In this document: one piece after another, positions 21,440 through 32,864 of the stretch
Layout of the letters: the number at the start of each line of letters is the position of its first letter
How positions within the stretch are numbered: position 1 is the first letter of the stretch
Assembly (NCBI GenBank): GCA_943736015.1
Contig: OX031069.1
Span: 42,814,728-42,878,727 of the forward strand
From: Tridacna crocea
Lineage: Eukaryota > Mollusca > Bivalvia > Cardiida > Cardiidae
Reading direction: 5' to 3'
Length of the DNA stretch: 64,000 bases
Notes under the pieces: model-generated
Seen by the model: only the letters and a program-made list of their open reading frames with translations
Database searches by the model: none
Told to the model about the DNA's origin: nothing
Position numbers and translations under genes: made by a program

Positions 21440-21810
21440 TACAACATAGTATATATCTTTATTATATACCTAGCAGTGAAATCCTGGAATTTCCCAGTGT
21501 AATAAATTTTGATATCATCACTAGTGACGTTATCAACTTTCACTTCCTGACGTCATTTGGGAACTACCTAATTTCCGACTACATTTTTTTCGACTTTCAA
21601 ACGCAAAATTACAAATAATGATGTTAATAAGGTATATAATAAATAGAATAATCAACTGGTTATTTTTTATATGAAAAATATCTCACTCGGACGCGTCGTA
21701 AGGCGTTAAAAAAACTCGTGCTGCGCACTCGTTTTTTCAACGCCTAACAACGCATCCTCGTGAGATATTTTTCATATCAAAAATAACCAGTTGATTATTC
21801 TCTATATATA
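21440..21810. mobile_element. Family L palindromic element
   Basis: A left part (21465-21560, with TTGATATCATCACTAGTGAC) precedes a large palindrome. Its arms start AGAATAATCAACTGGTTATT (21645) and end with the inverse near 21802, with a centre CTCGTGCTGCGCACTCG. A second copy at 57900-58552 has the same order and is split by a family C element. Confidence 0.7.
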
Positions 21811-22256
21811 GCAGGTTCTACAGTTCAACAGGCATTATCACAAACATGTTAAGCTTTCTTTTCGATCAGCATATTCCTATAATTTTAGAAGAAAGATAAC
21901 ATGGAGCGTTTTGTCTACAGAACTGTTTTTTGATAAGTGGTACCAGCCAAGGTTTCCCCTGTAATACATCAAACTTCTAAGAGAACAGTGTGAAAAAAGA
22001 AATGACTGTAAATGAAAAGAAAAAAAAGGAATGTGCATTATTATTCTGTAGTGCTCTACCGCTGATATTCTGCTTTAGTTCTCTGGCGACTACTTTTCTT
22101 TTCTGATGACCTAAGGTATCTTTTGTGTTTTCGCCACAGATTCTGTGTCCTTTAGAATCATGCTTTTCCTAACTGACATGTTTGATAGTCTATGTATTGA
22201 AAGTAATGATTCTATATCCTCAGTTTCCCTATCTTCTATAGATGCTTTATTTCTAT

Positions 22257-24060
22257 TGTTACGAGCCAAATGTAACGAGAAAGAAAACCAGCGACAAACC
22301 TCTAACAATTAACAATATTTGTTAATAAATAAAGACACAAGAGTACAATAAGAGTTAAGATTGAATGAAATTTTGACAAGTTAAAATCTTTGAACAAAAG
22401 AAATAAAATAAATCCCTCAAATTAAGGAATATGTTTAGACTACAAAAGTATGGAATTTCTGATTCCTAAACCCTAAATTAACAACAGTTTCAACTTGCAA
22501 ATAGATAGGAGTAACCTGTATAAAAAATTAAGTTACAGATCTATTCCAGTTTAAATACAACACTTTTCACTGATTCTATATCCTTCAAGCCACAAGTTTA
22601 AGTTCAAGTTCAAAATCACCAAGAAAGTCACCCCTATTTATATCAGCTTTGAAAATTTTAAATTAGTCTTTTCTAGAAATATGACAGCATGAAGTAAAGC
22701 TTTCTATTGTTTGAAGATAAAGAAAATAATTACAAATAAAAATGTACATGAACAGATATTATACCTAAAGACAAATTTTACTATTTAAACTCTAGACAAA
22801 TATACTTAATACAAGATTAATTGTTAACTTGGCTTTAGTTAGTTTGTGAAAAGAAATTCTTTGATGGTCTTTCTAAGATATTCATTCCAATTATCGCTGT
22901 GAATGATGATGTCATCAACGTAGGCCCTATAGTCATCCAATCCAGATCATGTTGATATATTGTTGAAATATTGTTGGTTGGTTTTTCATCCAAAACAGCA
23001 TAACAATGTACTGATAAAGTCCATCAGGGGTTACAGACGCAGAAATCTCTTTAATCTTTCAGTGAGAGGAATTTTCCCAGATCCTTTTAGATGATCAAAG
23101 TTGCTTACATATTTTGAATTACCAATATTGTCAATGCAGACATCTACACTTGTCACTAGAAACTAATAAGTTTTTGGTCACAATTAACTTTTCTATCGTC
23201 AGTGCACGTACGAAAAGTTCCGTCTAGCTTTGGTACAAGAATACAACGCGAATTCTATTCACTTTCATCATGTTCAATAAAGCCATTGTCCATTAGATAC
23301 CTGATATTCTCTCTAAGATGCTCCAATTTCTTAGGGTTTATTCGATATGGATGTTGTTTCACTGGTTTTGAATTTTCAATGTCGACAACATGGTTTATTG
23401 TATTTGTCCGTGTTGGAATATCAGGGAATAGGTGCTCTTATTCAGAAATAACCTTCAATTCATCTATCCTTCTTGTTCTTAGTTTTTCAATCTCTCTTCT
23501 TTTTCCATCTGTAGTTTTATTTTTTCTCACTCAATATTACTTTTAACGTCTGTCTGAGACACAAAAGAAGAGACAGAGAAGCGAGTCAAGTATTTCTTCA
23601 TCAACTAAATACTGAAAAATATAATTCCTAATTTCATGCTTTAACATAAAAACTTTAATGGCAGTCAGTTTATAATGAGAAGTAAGATCTAACAAATCAG
23701 ACTTTTTTGCCAAATTTAACAACTTCTGCGAAGGCCCAGTAATATATTTTTTGTTCAAGATCAAAAGATAAGATTGCTTTTTGCTGGTTCAGTAGAATGA
23801 AAATCAAATTCTGTTTTTGATTATTATTCAATAATCTAATAAATTCTAATATTGTAACAAGTTCATAATTATTTCAAATTCTATCCAAAATGACTAGATG
23901 ATCAATCCCTGACGAGCCCTCAATTTCTTTTACGAGCTAAGCGATACGAGAAAGTATTCAAGCTAGAGTTGTCTTAGTATGTATTTGAATCAAACCGACC
24001 AAGAAATGGTAAAGATTAAATTTTGATAATTTTGCTAAGGTTTTAAACAGACGAAATGTA
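22257..24060 (-). mobile_element. Ty3/Gypsy LTR-retrotransposon fossil
   Basis: Minus-strand blocks at 22860-23470 resemble the reverse transcriptase core of Ty3/Gypsy elements, including the YVDD-type catalytic box. A gag-like segment lies at 23543-23764 (-). The parts are too close together, so internal material is missing. Weakly similar flanks near 22257-22420 and 23931-24050 (TACGAGCYAA-type start) could be decayed LTRs. It is broken in many places (more than five breaks), lies in AT-rich sequence and looks old. The boundaries are approximate. Confidence 0.65.
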
Positions 24061-24660
24061 AATATTGTTACTGTTCTCTTTTATTAACAGGTTGCCTAGG
24101 CTACATGTAATTTATGGATGCGCCCAAGGTTATCTCGATTTCTCATTATTTATGTAACACTGAAATGCTTGTATTATTCTGCATAAATGTACATTTTATA
24201 GAGAAACTCAGGTATCATTGAGCTGTCGACCAGCCGCAAATGCTGTGATGGTAGAGCATGACACATGTGAACGTTTAACCTGGACCACGTTTAAGCTGTG
24301 ATCTCCTGGCTGTCCAACTAGAGTTGCCAATAAATGCAGATTTTCAGATGAGACATTTAACGAAGTTATATGTGACGATGCTATACACTGAGCACATTAA
24401 AGAGCCAGGACTAACTTAGGATTGATTTTGTCCTGTATCTGCACAATCCTCCGCAACAGTATTAAAAGTTATTTTGGGGCGTTGCCTACATGGCAACTGT
24501 TGGCGATCAAAAATAAAAGAAAATTAAATAAACAGCCTAGCCGTCGCTGCACAAGATATAATTTAAAAAGCTGTTCAAAACTGGCGTAAATAATTTTTTT
24601 ATCAAAAACCCTGGTTTTCAGACGACTTCTCTGTTTTTGGTTAACGATCCTCCTTTAACA
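24061..24660. other. Intron/intergenic, nothing firmly recognised
   Basis: 24190-24480 (with GTAGAGCATGACACATGTGA and CTCCTGGCTGTCCAACTAGA) has the look of a dispersed repeat, but no second copy is present and I cannot name it. Confidence 0.35.
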
Positions 24661-24975
24661 AGATTGCAGTCGCAGGAGAAAGTACTCCTGACGAGCATAT
24701 CTCCTGGTGCTATGTTGCGTTCTATCTAATAAATTTTGTCAATTACTTATGTGTTTTTAAAGGATTTTTCAAATGCACGCAGATTTGTATGATAAAGTTT
24801 CAAATAATCAATTTTAATTTACATTTGAAAACATTTGACAGCCGCAGGAGAAAGTACTTGAGACGAGCATATCTTCTATTGCCATGGTGTTTTCACTTTA
24901 ACAAATTGTAAATTACTCATGTGTTTCACAAGGATTATTCAAATTCATGCAAATTTGTATCGAAAGTGTTTTAAG
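24661..24975 (+). repeat. Tandem duplication of ~172 bp
   Basis: GCAGTCGCAGGAGAAAGTAC (24666) recurs as CAGCCGCAGGAGAAAGTACT (24839). Both are followed by GACGAGCATATCT and later by AATTACTYATGTGTTT and AAATTTGTAT-type blocks. The two copies differ at many sites, so the duplication is old. Confidence 0.75.
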
Positions 24976-25062
24976 TTGCAGACTATAAATAATCACCTTT
25001 TATTCCTCCGATAGCTTAATCGGTGTCAGTTTGTCTCGGCTAGAATTAACTTTAGAATATTG

Positions 25063-25225
25063 ACCCCTTATCAAACAATGAAATTCTAGAAATAACGAAA
25101 GCATTTGAAGACAACAAAGTCACGTTTAAATGGTAAGATTTTCTATCTGAAAGGGTAGAAAACATTGTTGGAGAAAGAGAAAATGCTGGTAACTATGTTT
25201 TCAAAAGCATTATTATTCAGTGTCG
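25063..25225. mobile_element. Family A MITE, truncated
   Basis: CCCCTTATCAAACAATG, AAAGCATTTGAAGACAAC and GGGTAGAAAACATTGTTGGA keep the order of the left half. The right hairpin arm is missing. Confidence 0.6.
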
Positions 25226-25254
25226 TTTAAACTCGGGAACACTGTAAATAACTG

Positions 25255-25460
25255 CCTTAAACTCTTTATCAAGCGTTCCTCTTATTGTATAATCTGATGA
25301 AAACTATCTTTGTAGTTATAGTGGCAAAAGGAAAAAAAATGCTTTTAACAAGCAAACTTTTCCCCATTTTCTGACTTTTTACACATCTTTTTTTTATTGT
25401 CCGATTCAAATTGTCGTCTGGAACTGCATTTATGACGACAAGTCCGGAACTGCACTGTCT
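25255..25460. mobile_element. Family A MITE, old copy
   Basis: TTAAACTCTTTATCAAGCG start, a core GTGGCAAAAGGAAAAAAAAT / CTTTTCCCC, and GGTAAAGAG at the end. Confidence 0.4.
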
Positions 25461-25514
25461 GGTAAAGAGAAAACAACTCTTTCAGTTTCTAATATGAATT
25501 GGACGGTTTGAAAC

Positions 25515-25683
25515 ATAACCCATTCAAACTTAATATATCTATCCTATAGACTTAATAGATCTAGACAAACGGGCGATATAGATCCAAGATTAGACTGTAC
25601 ATTCTGCGCAGTCTGATCTTAAGCTACATGTATGCCGTCCGCAAAAAGTCCCTGTTTAAGCATCTCGAGCTGAAAGAGTTAAT
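25515..25683 (-). mobile_element. Family B MITE
   Basis: The core hairpin GATCCAAGATTAGACTGTAC / GCGCAGTCTGATCTTAAGCT is followed by GTCCGCAAAAAGTCCC and GAAAGAGTTAA. Confidence 0.65.
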
Positions 25684-26127
25684 GGCATGCGTAGCTATCT
25701 GTCTGTCTTTGAAATGCAATATTTCAGACTAAATATGAGAGCCAGTCTTTAAAAGCTCGTTAATTCGTTTTCCTGTCAAACAAATGAACTCATCCTTTTA
25801 TCGAATACTAAAATACAATATGAAACCGGGCAACTCAAACTTAACTGACGTAAATGGAATGAAGGTAACATCTATAAGAATGATATGATCTTTATTGTCT
25901 AGTCTGTAGGGTATTTCGAGTGTTAAACTATTGTTTTTTTGGTCATTGCTGTGTGTATGAGTTTTTTTCTTATGACATTTTTATCTTTCAAATACCAGTT
26001 CTTTTATTTCTTAGATTATTTTTTAATAACAACATACGTTGTTCTTATAACGTTTTGCTTAACTTCTTATATAACTTCTTGTTTTTTTTTGTTTGCACAG
26101 TTTCAAGACTATAAATTTTTTAGATAT
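25684..26127. other. Intron/intergenic, nothing recognised
   Basis: T-rich toward the right end. The overlapping hydrophobic frames 25920-26142 are a product of T-richness. Confidence 0.4.
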
Positions 26128-26350
26128 TGCCTGGCCTGGTAGCTCAGGGGTTAGCATGACTTGGTTGTTGAGGGTTCGATGCCCAGTTGAGGCAAACTTT
26201 ATTTTTGTCGAAATGTTTGTCTCTCACCTCTGTTGCATATGAGAAAAGTAGCTAGTTACTTAGAAAGAAAGTTCTGGTGTTTAAAAGCCAGGAAGCAAAG
26301 ACCACTGGGATATCACCTACATTTTCAAAATGACACTAAACTCCCAAACA
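26128..26350 (+). mobile_element. tRNA-derived SINE, degraded
   Basis: The head GGTAGCTCAGGGGTTAGCAT and the B box GGGTTCGATGCCC are followed by GTCTCTCACCTCTGTTGC and AAAGTAGCTAGTTAC. It has the same order as the SINE at 7727-8015 but is much more diverged, and no target duplication is visible. Confidence 0.7.
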
Positions 26351-26639
26351 TATACACTAACAGGCAACACACACAAAACCAGTTACTCGTTTACATTGTA
26401 TTTTTGGTGAATTACCATCGGTGTAAATACAAAACTTGCTAGACAGAGTTTTTGTTTGATGCTGAACACATTCAACAGCGACAAATTTCTAATTAATGTT
26501 TAAGCTGACCATTTATTAGTTACCTGATTGATAGGTATGCTACAACTCTCTTTATTTCTACTATGGTTAAAAGGCATGTGAATGGGCTTTGTGTTCCTCT
26601 CCAAGAAGGAGAATCGAGACAGATAAGTATAAGTTGTAA

Positions 26640-26905
26640 CAGTTTTTTTCTCGATCGATGTAAGATAATAATTTTATCATGACTTTGTGACCAATCACAC
26701 AAATAAAGGACCATCTGGGAATTCTGTACATCAATTAGATGAAAACAGATCAACGATAGTGCAGGTCAGTTTAAGTTTCATACAGAAAATGTCATTATAG
26801 CGAAAAGTGTCAATTCTGGTCAGCCTGCATAGTTCGCGCAGTCTGACCAGGATTGACACTTTTCACAGTTCCCAGAAGGTCCATTTTTGCGTGATGGGTC
26901 ACATT
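26640..26905. mobile_element. Family E hairpin element
   Basis: Matches the reverse complement of 63290-63545. The hairpin AAAAGTGTCAATTCTGGTCA / CTGACCAGGATTGACACTTT sits near one end and GATCAACGATAGTGCAGGTC in the middle. It has no coding capacity. Confidence 0.75.
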
Positions 26906-27094
26906 TGTTTAAACAAACCCATATTATGAAAAACCGTGTAGTGAAGGGGAGATGGGGGTGTATGTAATAGATTGACTGACGAAGTAGTTTTCAAGCAGTT
27001 CGTAGGCAAACATGCTTTAATTACAAACTGTAATTAGTTTAGGCAGACCAAAATTAGAACTTCCATGTCGATGACTCTTGATTTACTGCCTGCT

Positions 27095-27328
27095 TTAACT
27101 CTTTACCAATCTACAAATTTCAGACTTGTCCCCCCTAAGGCTTACTGGAAATAAGATTGGATATTTCTTCTCAAATGAGTGGATTTTTCTTTGGAACGAT
27201 AAAAAAACATTGTGGGAAAAGTAGAAAATGTTTGTTATCAGCATTTTCTCCTTTTCTCCCAAGGTTTTTAAGTGTCTCCGTCTTCTGCAGGATCGTTCAA
27301 AAATCGGGATTGTTTGGTAATGAGTTTA
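27095..27328. mobile_element. Family A MITE
   Basis: TTAACTCTTTACCAATCTAC to GGTAATGAGTTTAA. The central palindrome is AAAATGTTTGTTATCAGCAT. The frame 27157-27447 passes through it and is not a gene. Confidence 0.75.
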
Positions 27329-27598
27329 AACCTACAGTGCATGTAGTCTTTAGACCTTTCCGTACTGTAAAAAGTTATATATCTGTTTTCAAGTATGGCG
27401 TCTGCCGTTTCAGTTACATAGCAGGAGCAAGTGCACCAATCGATTGATTTGATTCAAATTTAATATGTCGTCTGTGAGAAAATCCTTTGGAATTGGATTA
27501 GTCTAAAAGTTAGTTGTTTAGTGAGGAGGTGTGGTTAATGAGACAGGACTCAGCAAATCTACACTATGCGCTGTGCACACCGTCCGATAATGCATCAT

Positions 27599-27998
27599 AC
27601 CATGCAAGTCAACACGTCATTAATATAAATTGATAAGCCATGCAAGTCGACACGTCATTAATATAGATTGATAAGCCATGCAAGTCGACACGTCATTCAT
27701 ATAGATTGATAAGCCATGCAAGTCGACACGTCATTCATATAAATTGATAAGCCATGCAAGTCGACACGTCATGAAAATAAATTGATAAGCCATGCAAATC
27801 GACACGTCATTCATATAGATTGATAAGCCATGCAAGTCAACACGTCATTCATATAGATTGATAAGCCATGCAAGTCAACACAACATTCATATAGATTGAT
27901 AAGCCATGCAAGTCAACACGTCATGAAAATAAATTGATAAGCCATGCAAGTCAACACGTTATTAATATAGATTGATAAGCCATGGAAGTCAACATGTA
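27599..27998 (+). repeat. 38-bp minisatellite, ~10.5 copies
   Basis: Unit CCATGCAAGTCRACACGTCA followed by TTMATATARATTGATAAG. Variants (GAAAATAAATT instead of TTAATATAGATT, CAACAT instead of CGTCAT) are shared by non-adjacent units, which suggests block duplications. There are no unique spacers between units, so this is not a CRISPR array. Confidence 0.95.
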
Positions 27999-28172
27999 CT
28001 TATAAATCAATTAAAAAAAATCCAGTTTGTCTAAGAAGTTACAACCAATTGAATTATGTAAAGTTAACTTGTCCTCGGATATGAAAAACATTTACAAATA
28101 CCAAAAAGTATTGACTGCTGTTAGCTTGGGCGGACTCAGCTGATTACAGATGCATTAAACCCATTTTGGCTT

Positions 28173-28404
28173 GCAACACGCGAAAAAAGGGCATTCGGAC
28201 ATTTGCGTAAAGTGTCGTCTCGGATCAGCCTGCGCAGTCCGCGCAGGCTAATCCGAGACGACACTTTACGAGTATATTAGATTTTGTACTACAGTAGACT
28301 TGCACAAAACAGATAATTGCATAAAAACGGAAAGTGTCGTTTCGGATCAGCCTTCCGAAATGGCACTTTACACAGATGTGCGAATGCCCCATTTCGCGTG
28401 TTGC
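28173..28404. mobile_element. Family C double-hairpin MITE
   Basis: Ends GCAACACGCGAAAAAAGGGC and the inverse (CGCGTGTTGC). The first hairpin AGTGTCGTCTCGGATCAGCC is nearly perfect. The second (near 28340) has lost most of one arm. Related copies are at 32613, 37713, 40039, 53434 and 58052. Confidence 0.9.
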
Positions 28405-28449
28405 GTACCTTTTTATACAGTATGGCTCAGATTTTAAAATCACATAGAT

Positions 28450-28621
28450 CTATGACCTGATGGAACAGTCTCAAACAGTATAGTCAGCCATGACAGAGGA
28501 ATGAAACCTGTCGCAGTGACTATCATCAATCCTCGGAAAGAAAGTATCCGAGCCAGGTATCGAACCCACGATTCCATGATCTCAAGTCCTGTGCGGTACC
28601 AACTGACCTACCCGGGCTCTA
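28450..28621 (-). mobile_element. tRNA-derived SINE (second family)
   Basis: On the minus strand it begins GAGCCCGGGTAGGTCAGTTG, with a B box GTGGGTTCGATACC and a closing GGCTC that pairs with the first five bases like an acceptor stem. The body GATACTTTCTTTCCGAGGAT recurs at 44780-44890. Confidence 0.75.
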
Positions 28622-28735
28622 AAAATCGGACAGTATAGATCAGAGATCAGACTGCACGTTCTGTGCAGTCTGATCTTGTTCCACACTGTCTGCAAACGCA
28701 GTTGAGCTCCGCACTATGAGGGAAAGGGTAAAAAC
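28622..28735 (-). mobile_element. Family B MITE, core and right part
   Basis: AATCGGACAGTATAGATCAG, hairpin GACTGCACGTTCTGTGCAGTC, then CTGCAAACGCAGTTGAGCTC. It adjoins the SINE with no gap. Confidence 0.75.
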
Positions 28736-29441
28736 ACGACAAACGAATAAGCTATCAGTTTCTTATAAATAAAACATCATGACTAGTGTCAAGTGAGGAC
28801 CCACCAGGGAAATCGAATTGTGACAGGTTATGTCTAGTTTTCTGTTATGGCTTTGCTATTAATCGGTTGGTACCTGGAGACAAATATTCTGTCTTATAAA
28901 AGCAAACCTTTTTTAAAAAGATTATATTGCAAAAGGAATTTTCATCTCTGTGTTTTCTATGTAATTTGTTAAACCAGCTATCATTTTACAAGAATCTTTT
29001 CAACATTGTTTGTCGTATATTTGTTTTAGACTGTAGTAGGTTAAACAAAGGGTCATTATATGTGTTATATAAAAAAAAAAAACTTAGTGTGACACCTTAA
29101 GTAAGGGTGCCAAATAAACAGACTGGATATTCACAGCCAGTTTAAACCATTCAATCATATGATTCAATCGATTTTGAGACAACTTCCATTTCTCTTATAC
29201 AACAAATTATTTGGTTTTAATACATTTTTTATTGTGACTTTAATTTCAACGACTGACAAAGATAACAAAAAAACATTCTATGCAGGTCATGTGGTCGGTT
29301 AAACTTTCTGATAAATTGACTTGTTTCGAACTAAAACCCTTAAACCATCCATTTACATACGTAGAATCAAGATCGAACGTTACATTCCGTTCAGCTGGTC
29401 CTGTTTGTAAAACCAACCCAAATTATATTGCTTGGCTATAT
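28736..29441. other. Intron/intergenic, nothing recognised
   Basis: AT-rich. 29355-29400 may contain a trace of a B core. Confidence 0.35.
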
Positions 29442-29916
29442 TAGAGGATATTTGTTCTTTTAGGTAAAAGATCGAAATTTATTTCATCGAGTGAACATCA
29501 TCGGTAATGTTGTCAAAAGTGGTGCAGCAACTCGTGAAAATATTACCGATGGTGTTCACGACATAAAATAAAACTCGATCTTTCACCGAAAAAAAACCCC
29601 AACAAATATTCTATTTATTTCATGCTTTTAATCCTTTCTGGAAGAAGCTTCATCAAAATCCAGTACAGTTCTCTTCAGTTATTCCCTGTGGCGTAACCCC
29701 TTCTGCATAGCAACGCATTACAATATTACGTCAAGTGCTAGAAATGTAAGGTAAATTCTGACGTCATATATCCATCTAGTTGTGAGTCACGCGCATTTTA
29801 CGTAGGTAACTAGAATATAAAAATCAATATTTTCACTGGTCGTACCCTTGGAATGGCCTACCGAAAAATATTTTCGCTACAATTTCTCGATGTCCTACCG
29901 GAAAGCACGAAAAAAA
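29442..29916 (+). mobile_element. Family G long-hairpin element
   Basis: Starts GATATTTGTTC, then a palindrome whose arms (GATCGAAATTTATTTCATCG ... CACCATCGGTAATATT) close near 29535, then TTTATTTCATGCTTTTAA and a second small hairpin, ending CCTACCGGAAAGCA. One of nine copies in the window. This one is among the more diverged. Confidence 0.85.
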
Positions 29917-30070
29917 GGCTCGTGGCACCAGTTATCGTCCATAATCTTGTCGACATTTTTTCCGTGTGCCATCGATCCGTCATAGAAATCAGCTGTACTT
30001 TACGGCTTCGTAATGGAAATAATTAACGGCTATAGGGGCGAATCGTATAGCCATTTAATTGAGGAATCTT

Positions 30071-30284
30071 TATTACCTTGGGCTGCTAAGCGCGACTCGG
30101 GGACCTTTTGCAGACAGTGTAGATCAAGATCAGACTGCACAGAACGTGCAGTCTGATCTTTGATCTGCACTGTCTGGTAAGGAGGTATTTTCCCACGAAA
30201 CATGCTTTTGAAAAAGTAAGAAAAAAAAAATCAGGTTTTTGCTATCAGCTCAAAATTTTCCTTTCATTTATCTAACAGGTTAAG
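30071..30284 (+). mobile_element. Family B MITE
   Basis: Near-complete: TTACCTTGGGCTGCTAAGCG, hairpin GATCAAGATCAGACTGCACA / TGCAGTCTGATCTTTGATCT, AAGGAGGTATTTTCCC, ending AACAGGTTAA. Confidence 0.9.
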
Positions 30285-30422
30285 GGTTTATACTTTAGAA
30301 GAGATGTAACCCCTCAATAAATGATCATGAAGTTCTATTTTTACCGTATTCATATCTTCGAGATTAGGTCTTATCAAAAAGATACAGTCGGCGTGAGCTA
30401 CGGTCTGGCAAAAAAGGGGGTC

Positions 30423-30651
30423 TTAACCTTTTACCCCTTAAGGCATTTCTATGGTATCTCTAACTGACCGTAAATAACAGAAAGGATGAAGCCGTTTTTT
30501 ATGTGTATGTGACACCTTTTGATAGCATAGAAAATATTGTGACAAAAGGTGAAATTGCTCGTCACGAGCAATTTCACCTTTTGCCACAATGTTTTCCAAA
30601 GGCTCCTACAAGCAGTGCGTAGAAATGAGAATCTATGGAGTAAAGGGTTAA
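30423..30651. mobile_element. Family A MITE, subtype 2
   Basis: Close copy of 7323-7551: TTAACCTTTTACCCC to GTAAAGGGTTAA, with a core GGTGAAATTGCTCGTCACGA. Confidence 0.85.
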
Positions 30652-30756
30652 GCATCTCTATCATGCAAGCAAGTCATCACGTGATTATGGATCCAATGAA
30701 TTCATTTCTATGAAAAACCAACTAAACCACGAATAGGACTCGTTCATTTACAAAGT

Positions 30757-31110
30757 AGACATTATCTCCCGCTAGATGGCATTCTATAAATACTCATCTA
30801 TCTAATTTGGGAATCCTGGGTACAGAACCGAACCACTTTCCTACGCGACAACCTTTACTTGAATTTCAAAATGAAATAAACGTTTACTCAATAAAACGCT
30901 ACTTCGTGCCATTCACTCAGCTATGATCAGCAGTTTAGAGAAATCTGGGATTATAACAGGCCTGATTTTTTCTCAAACGTATTGATAAAAGCAATTTTCT
31001 CCATTGCTACTGTACAGCGCGTATTACTACAGTCTGCCCGATATCGGAGATAGTGATGCGTCATATAAGACAGGTGGAATCTTCGACGAATATGACATGC
31101 GCAGATAACG
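30757..31110 (+). mobile_element. Family I dispersed repeat
   Basis: Starts CATTATCTCCCGCTAGATGG and ends ATATGACATGCGCAGATAAC. Copies of the same extent are at 36600-36952 and 37102-37450, and an inverted, older one is at 61405-61740. No RNA polymerase III boxes or clear terminal inverted repeats are seen, so the class is open. Confidence 0.85.
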
Positions 31111-31114
31111 ACAA

Positions 31115-31195
31115 AGCAGAAAAATGTATCGACTCAGGTTAGCCTGAGCGGAATGCGCAGGCTAATCTGAGTCGATATTTTTATTTGTAAATACT
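31115..31195. mobile_element. Family F-type hairpin
   Basis: AATGTATCGACTCAGGTTAG pairs with CTAATCTGAGTCGATATTTT. It directly follows the family I copy. Confidence 0.75.
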
Positions 31196-31789
31196 ACATT
31201 AAAGTTATAAAGAAATATACTCAGTATAGAAGGTCCAAACAATTGTCATGTGATCAAAATTTAATCTATAGTTATATTTAAATGCTCATTTCAAGTGTAT
31301 GTCAATCCTGGTATATACAAAGGGCAAGTCCATTTTATTCCTGAAAGAGAAAATATCCAAATCTGCAGGTAATGGCACCCTTTTTACACAATACTTGCTA
31401 AATTATAAAATGAAGACACATCAAAAAGTTGTAATTTTACATTGTTCAGTTGAAAAGAGATTCGGAATAAGCTAACAGAATAGTTAAGTGTGCTTATTCG
31501 ATGTTATTCGGTTGCATGCTAAATTTGACGCGCTCTCGCCCCCTTCAAAACAAACAGCAGAATTTCTCAATTATGTAGTTATTACCAAGTGTGTTTTGTT
31601 TCCAGGAAAATTTCTCAAACCCTGGAGCTTCAAAGCCCAATTTCCAACCAGGCTTCCGCTAAGGGAAGTAATGCTAATGAGAAAAATACTTGGGTATTTG
31701 ATATAGTTCTCTCCCTTCAATGCATGCGAGTTTGAAGGGAGATAATACTGTATGGACCATCTACCATGTTTCTCGTGGTGCCTACACTC
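31196..31789. other. Mostly unrecognised
   Basis: 31711-31742 is a short hairpin (CTCCCTTCAATGCATGCG / GTTTGAAGGGAG). The frame 31488-31706 is not called. Confidence 0.4.
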
Positions 31790-32018
31790 TTAACCCTTTC
31801 CCAAAAGACAAACTTGTGGACTAGCCCAAATTGAAAGCATTTGCAGACAACAATTCAACTTTTGCTGAAAAGATGATTTCGGTCTATGATGGGGTAGAAA
31901 ACATTGTGGGAAAAGGAGAAAATGCTGGTTACCAGCATTTTCTCCTTTTCCCACAATGTTTTCAAAAGGCTACAATTCCAGACCCGTAAAAACCAGGGAT
32001 TGTTTGAGAAAGGGTTAA
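31790..32018. mobile_element. Family A MITE, well preserved
   Basis: TTAACCCTTTCCCAAAAGAC to AGAAAGGGTTAA. The central palindrome of about 60 bp is almost perfect (GTGGGAAAAGGAGAAAATGC ... ). Its right-hand TTAA is also the left-hand TTAA of the next B element. Confidence 0.95.
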
Positions 32019-32229
32019 ACTCTTAGGCTGCTCTACTCGCTGACCATTCGCGGACAGTGTAGATCAAGATCAGACTGCACAGCACGTGAAGTCTGATCTT
32101 GAATCTACACTGTCTGAGATGGAGATTTCTTACCCAAAACAAAACATTGAAATAACAATATATATTTTTCTTTCTAATCGAATTAAAGAAAAAAAAAACA
32201 TTTTAGCAACTTAGCAGGATACGGGTTAA
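32015..32229 (+). mobile_element. Family B MITE sharing TTAA with family A
   Basis: TTAAACTCTTAGGCTGCTCT, core GATCAAGATCAGACTGCACA / GTCTGATCTTGAATCTACAC, ending GGATACGGGTTAA. Both junctions are TTAA. Confidence 0.9.
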
Positions 32230-32420
32230 TTGTTTCACTGCCAATGCCAAGTTACATACATTTTGCGTATGGTATGCATTAAATCGCACTGCGTAGAAGG
32301 TTTGGTCTGATCTTGATTCTACACAACGTCCGCAACAAGATACTTAACTATGGGCAAAAAAATCTATCCAATCGCATTGGAAATTTACTTTTTGGTCTTT
32401 AAAAAGCAAGCTTTTTTAAC
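32226..32420 (+). mobile_element. Family B MITE, variant copy
   Basis: Begins TTAATTGTTTCACTGCCAAT and has a decayed core (AAATCGCACTGCGTAG / GGTTTGGTCTGATCTTGATT), then GTCCGCAACAAGATAC. It is like 3305-3425. Confidence 0.6.
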
Positions 32421-32612
32421 AAGGAAAGAAAGAGATTTTAGTAATATACATGTATCCTGCCCATAGATATATGTATATAGACTTGGATAATTTGCATATC
32501 ATGAAGTTTTGGGCAATGGCCAACTACAATTTTGTATTCATTTCTGCGTTTTATACGTGTCGATATTTTTTTTCACATGCATTCAACCCCTTTTTTAAAG
32601 AAATAACGGCAT

Positions 32613-32864
32613 GCAACACACGAAAAAGAGCATTCGGACATTTGTGTAAAGTGTAGTCTCGGATCAATCCGTGCAGTCCGCGCTGGCCAATCCGAAACCC
32701 CACTTTCCGCTTTTATGAAAATTTCTGTTTTGTGCAAGTCTTCTGTAGCATAAAATCTAATTTTGTCATAAAGTGCCGTCTCGGATTAGCCTGCGCGGAC
32801 TGCACAGGCTAATCCAAGACGACACTTTACGCAAATGTCCGAATGCCCCTTTTCCCGTATAGCA
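32613..32864. mobile_element. Family C double-hairpin MITE
   Basis: GCAACACACGAAAAAGAGCA at the left. The right hairpin GCCGTCTCGGATTAGCCTGC is well paired and the left hairpin is eroded. The right end is GAATGCCCCTTTTCCCGTAT. Confidence 0.85.

Noticed and set aside
25920-26142. Hydrophobic membrane-like frames
   Set aside because: They come from T-rich sequence: two overlapping frames look equally hydrophobic.
27599-27998. CRISPR-like array
   Set aside because: Units of 38 bp abut with no unique spacers, there are no cas genes, and the DNA is eukaryotic. It is a minisatellite.
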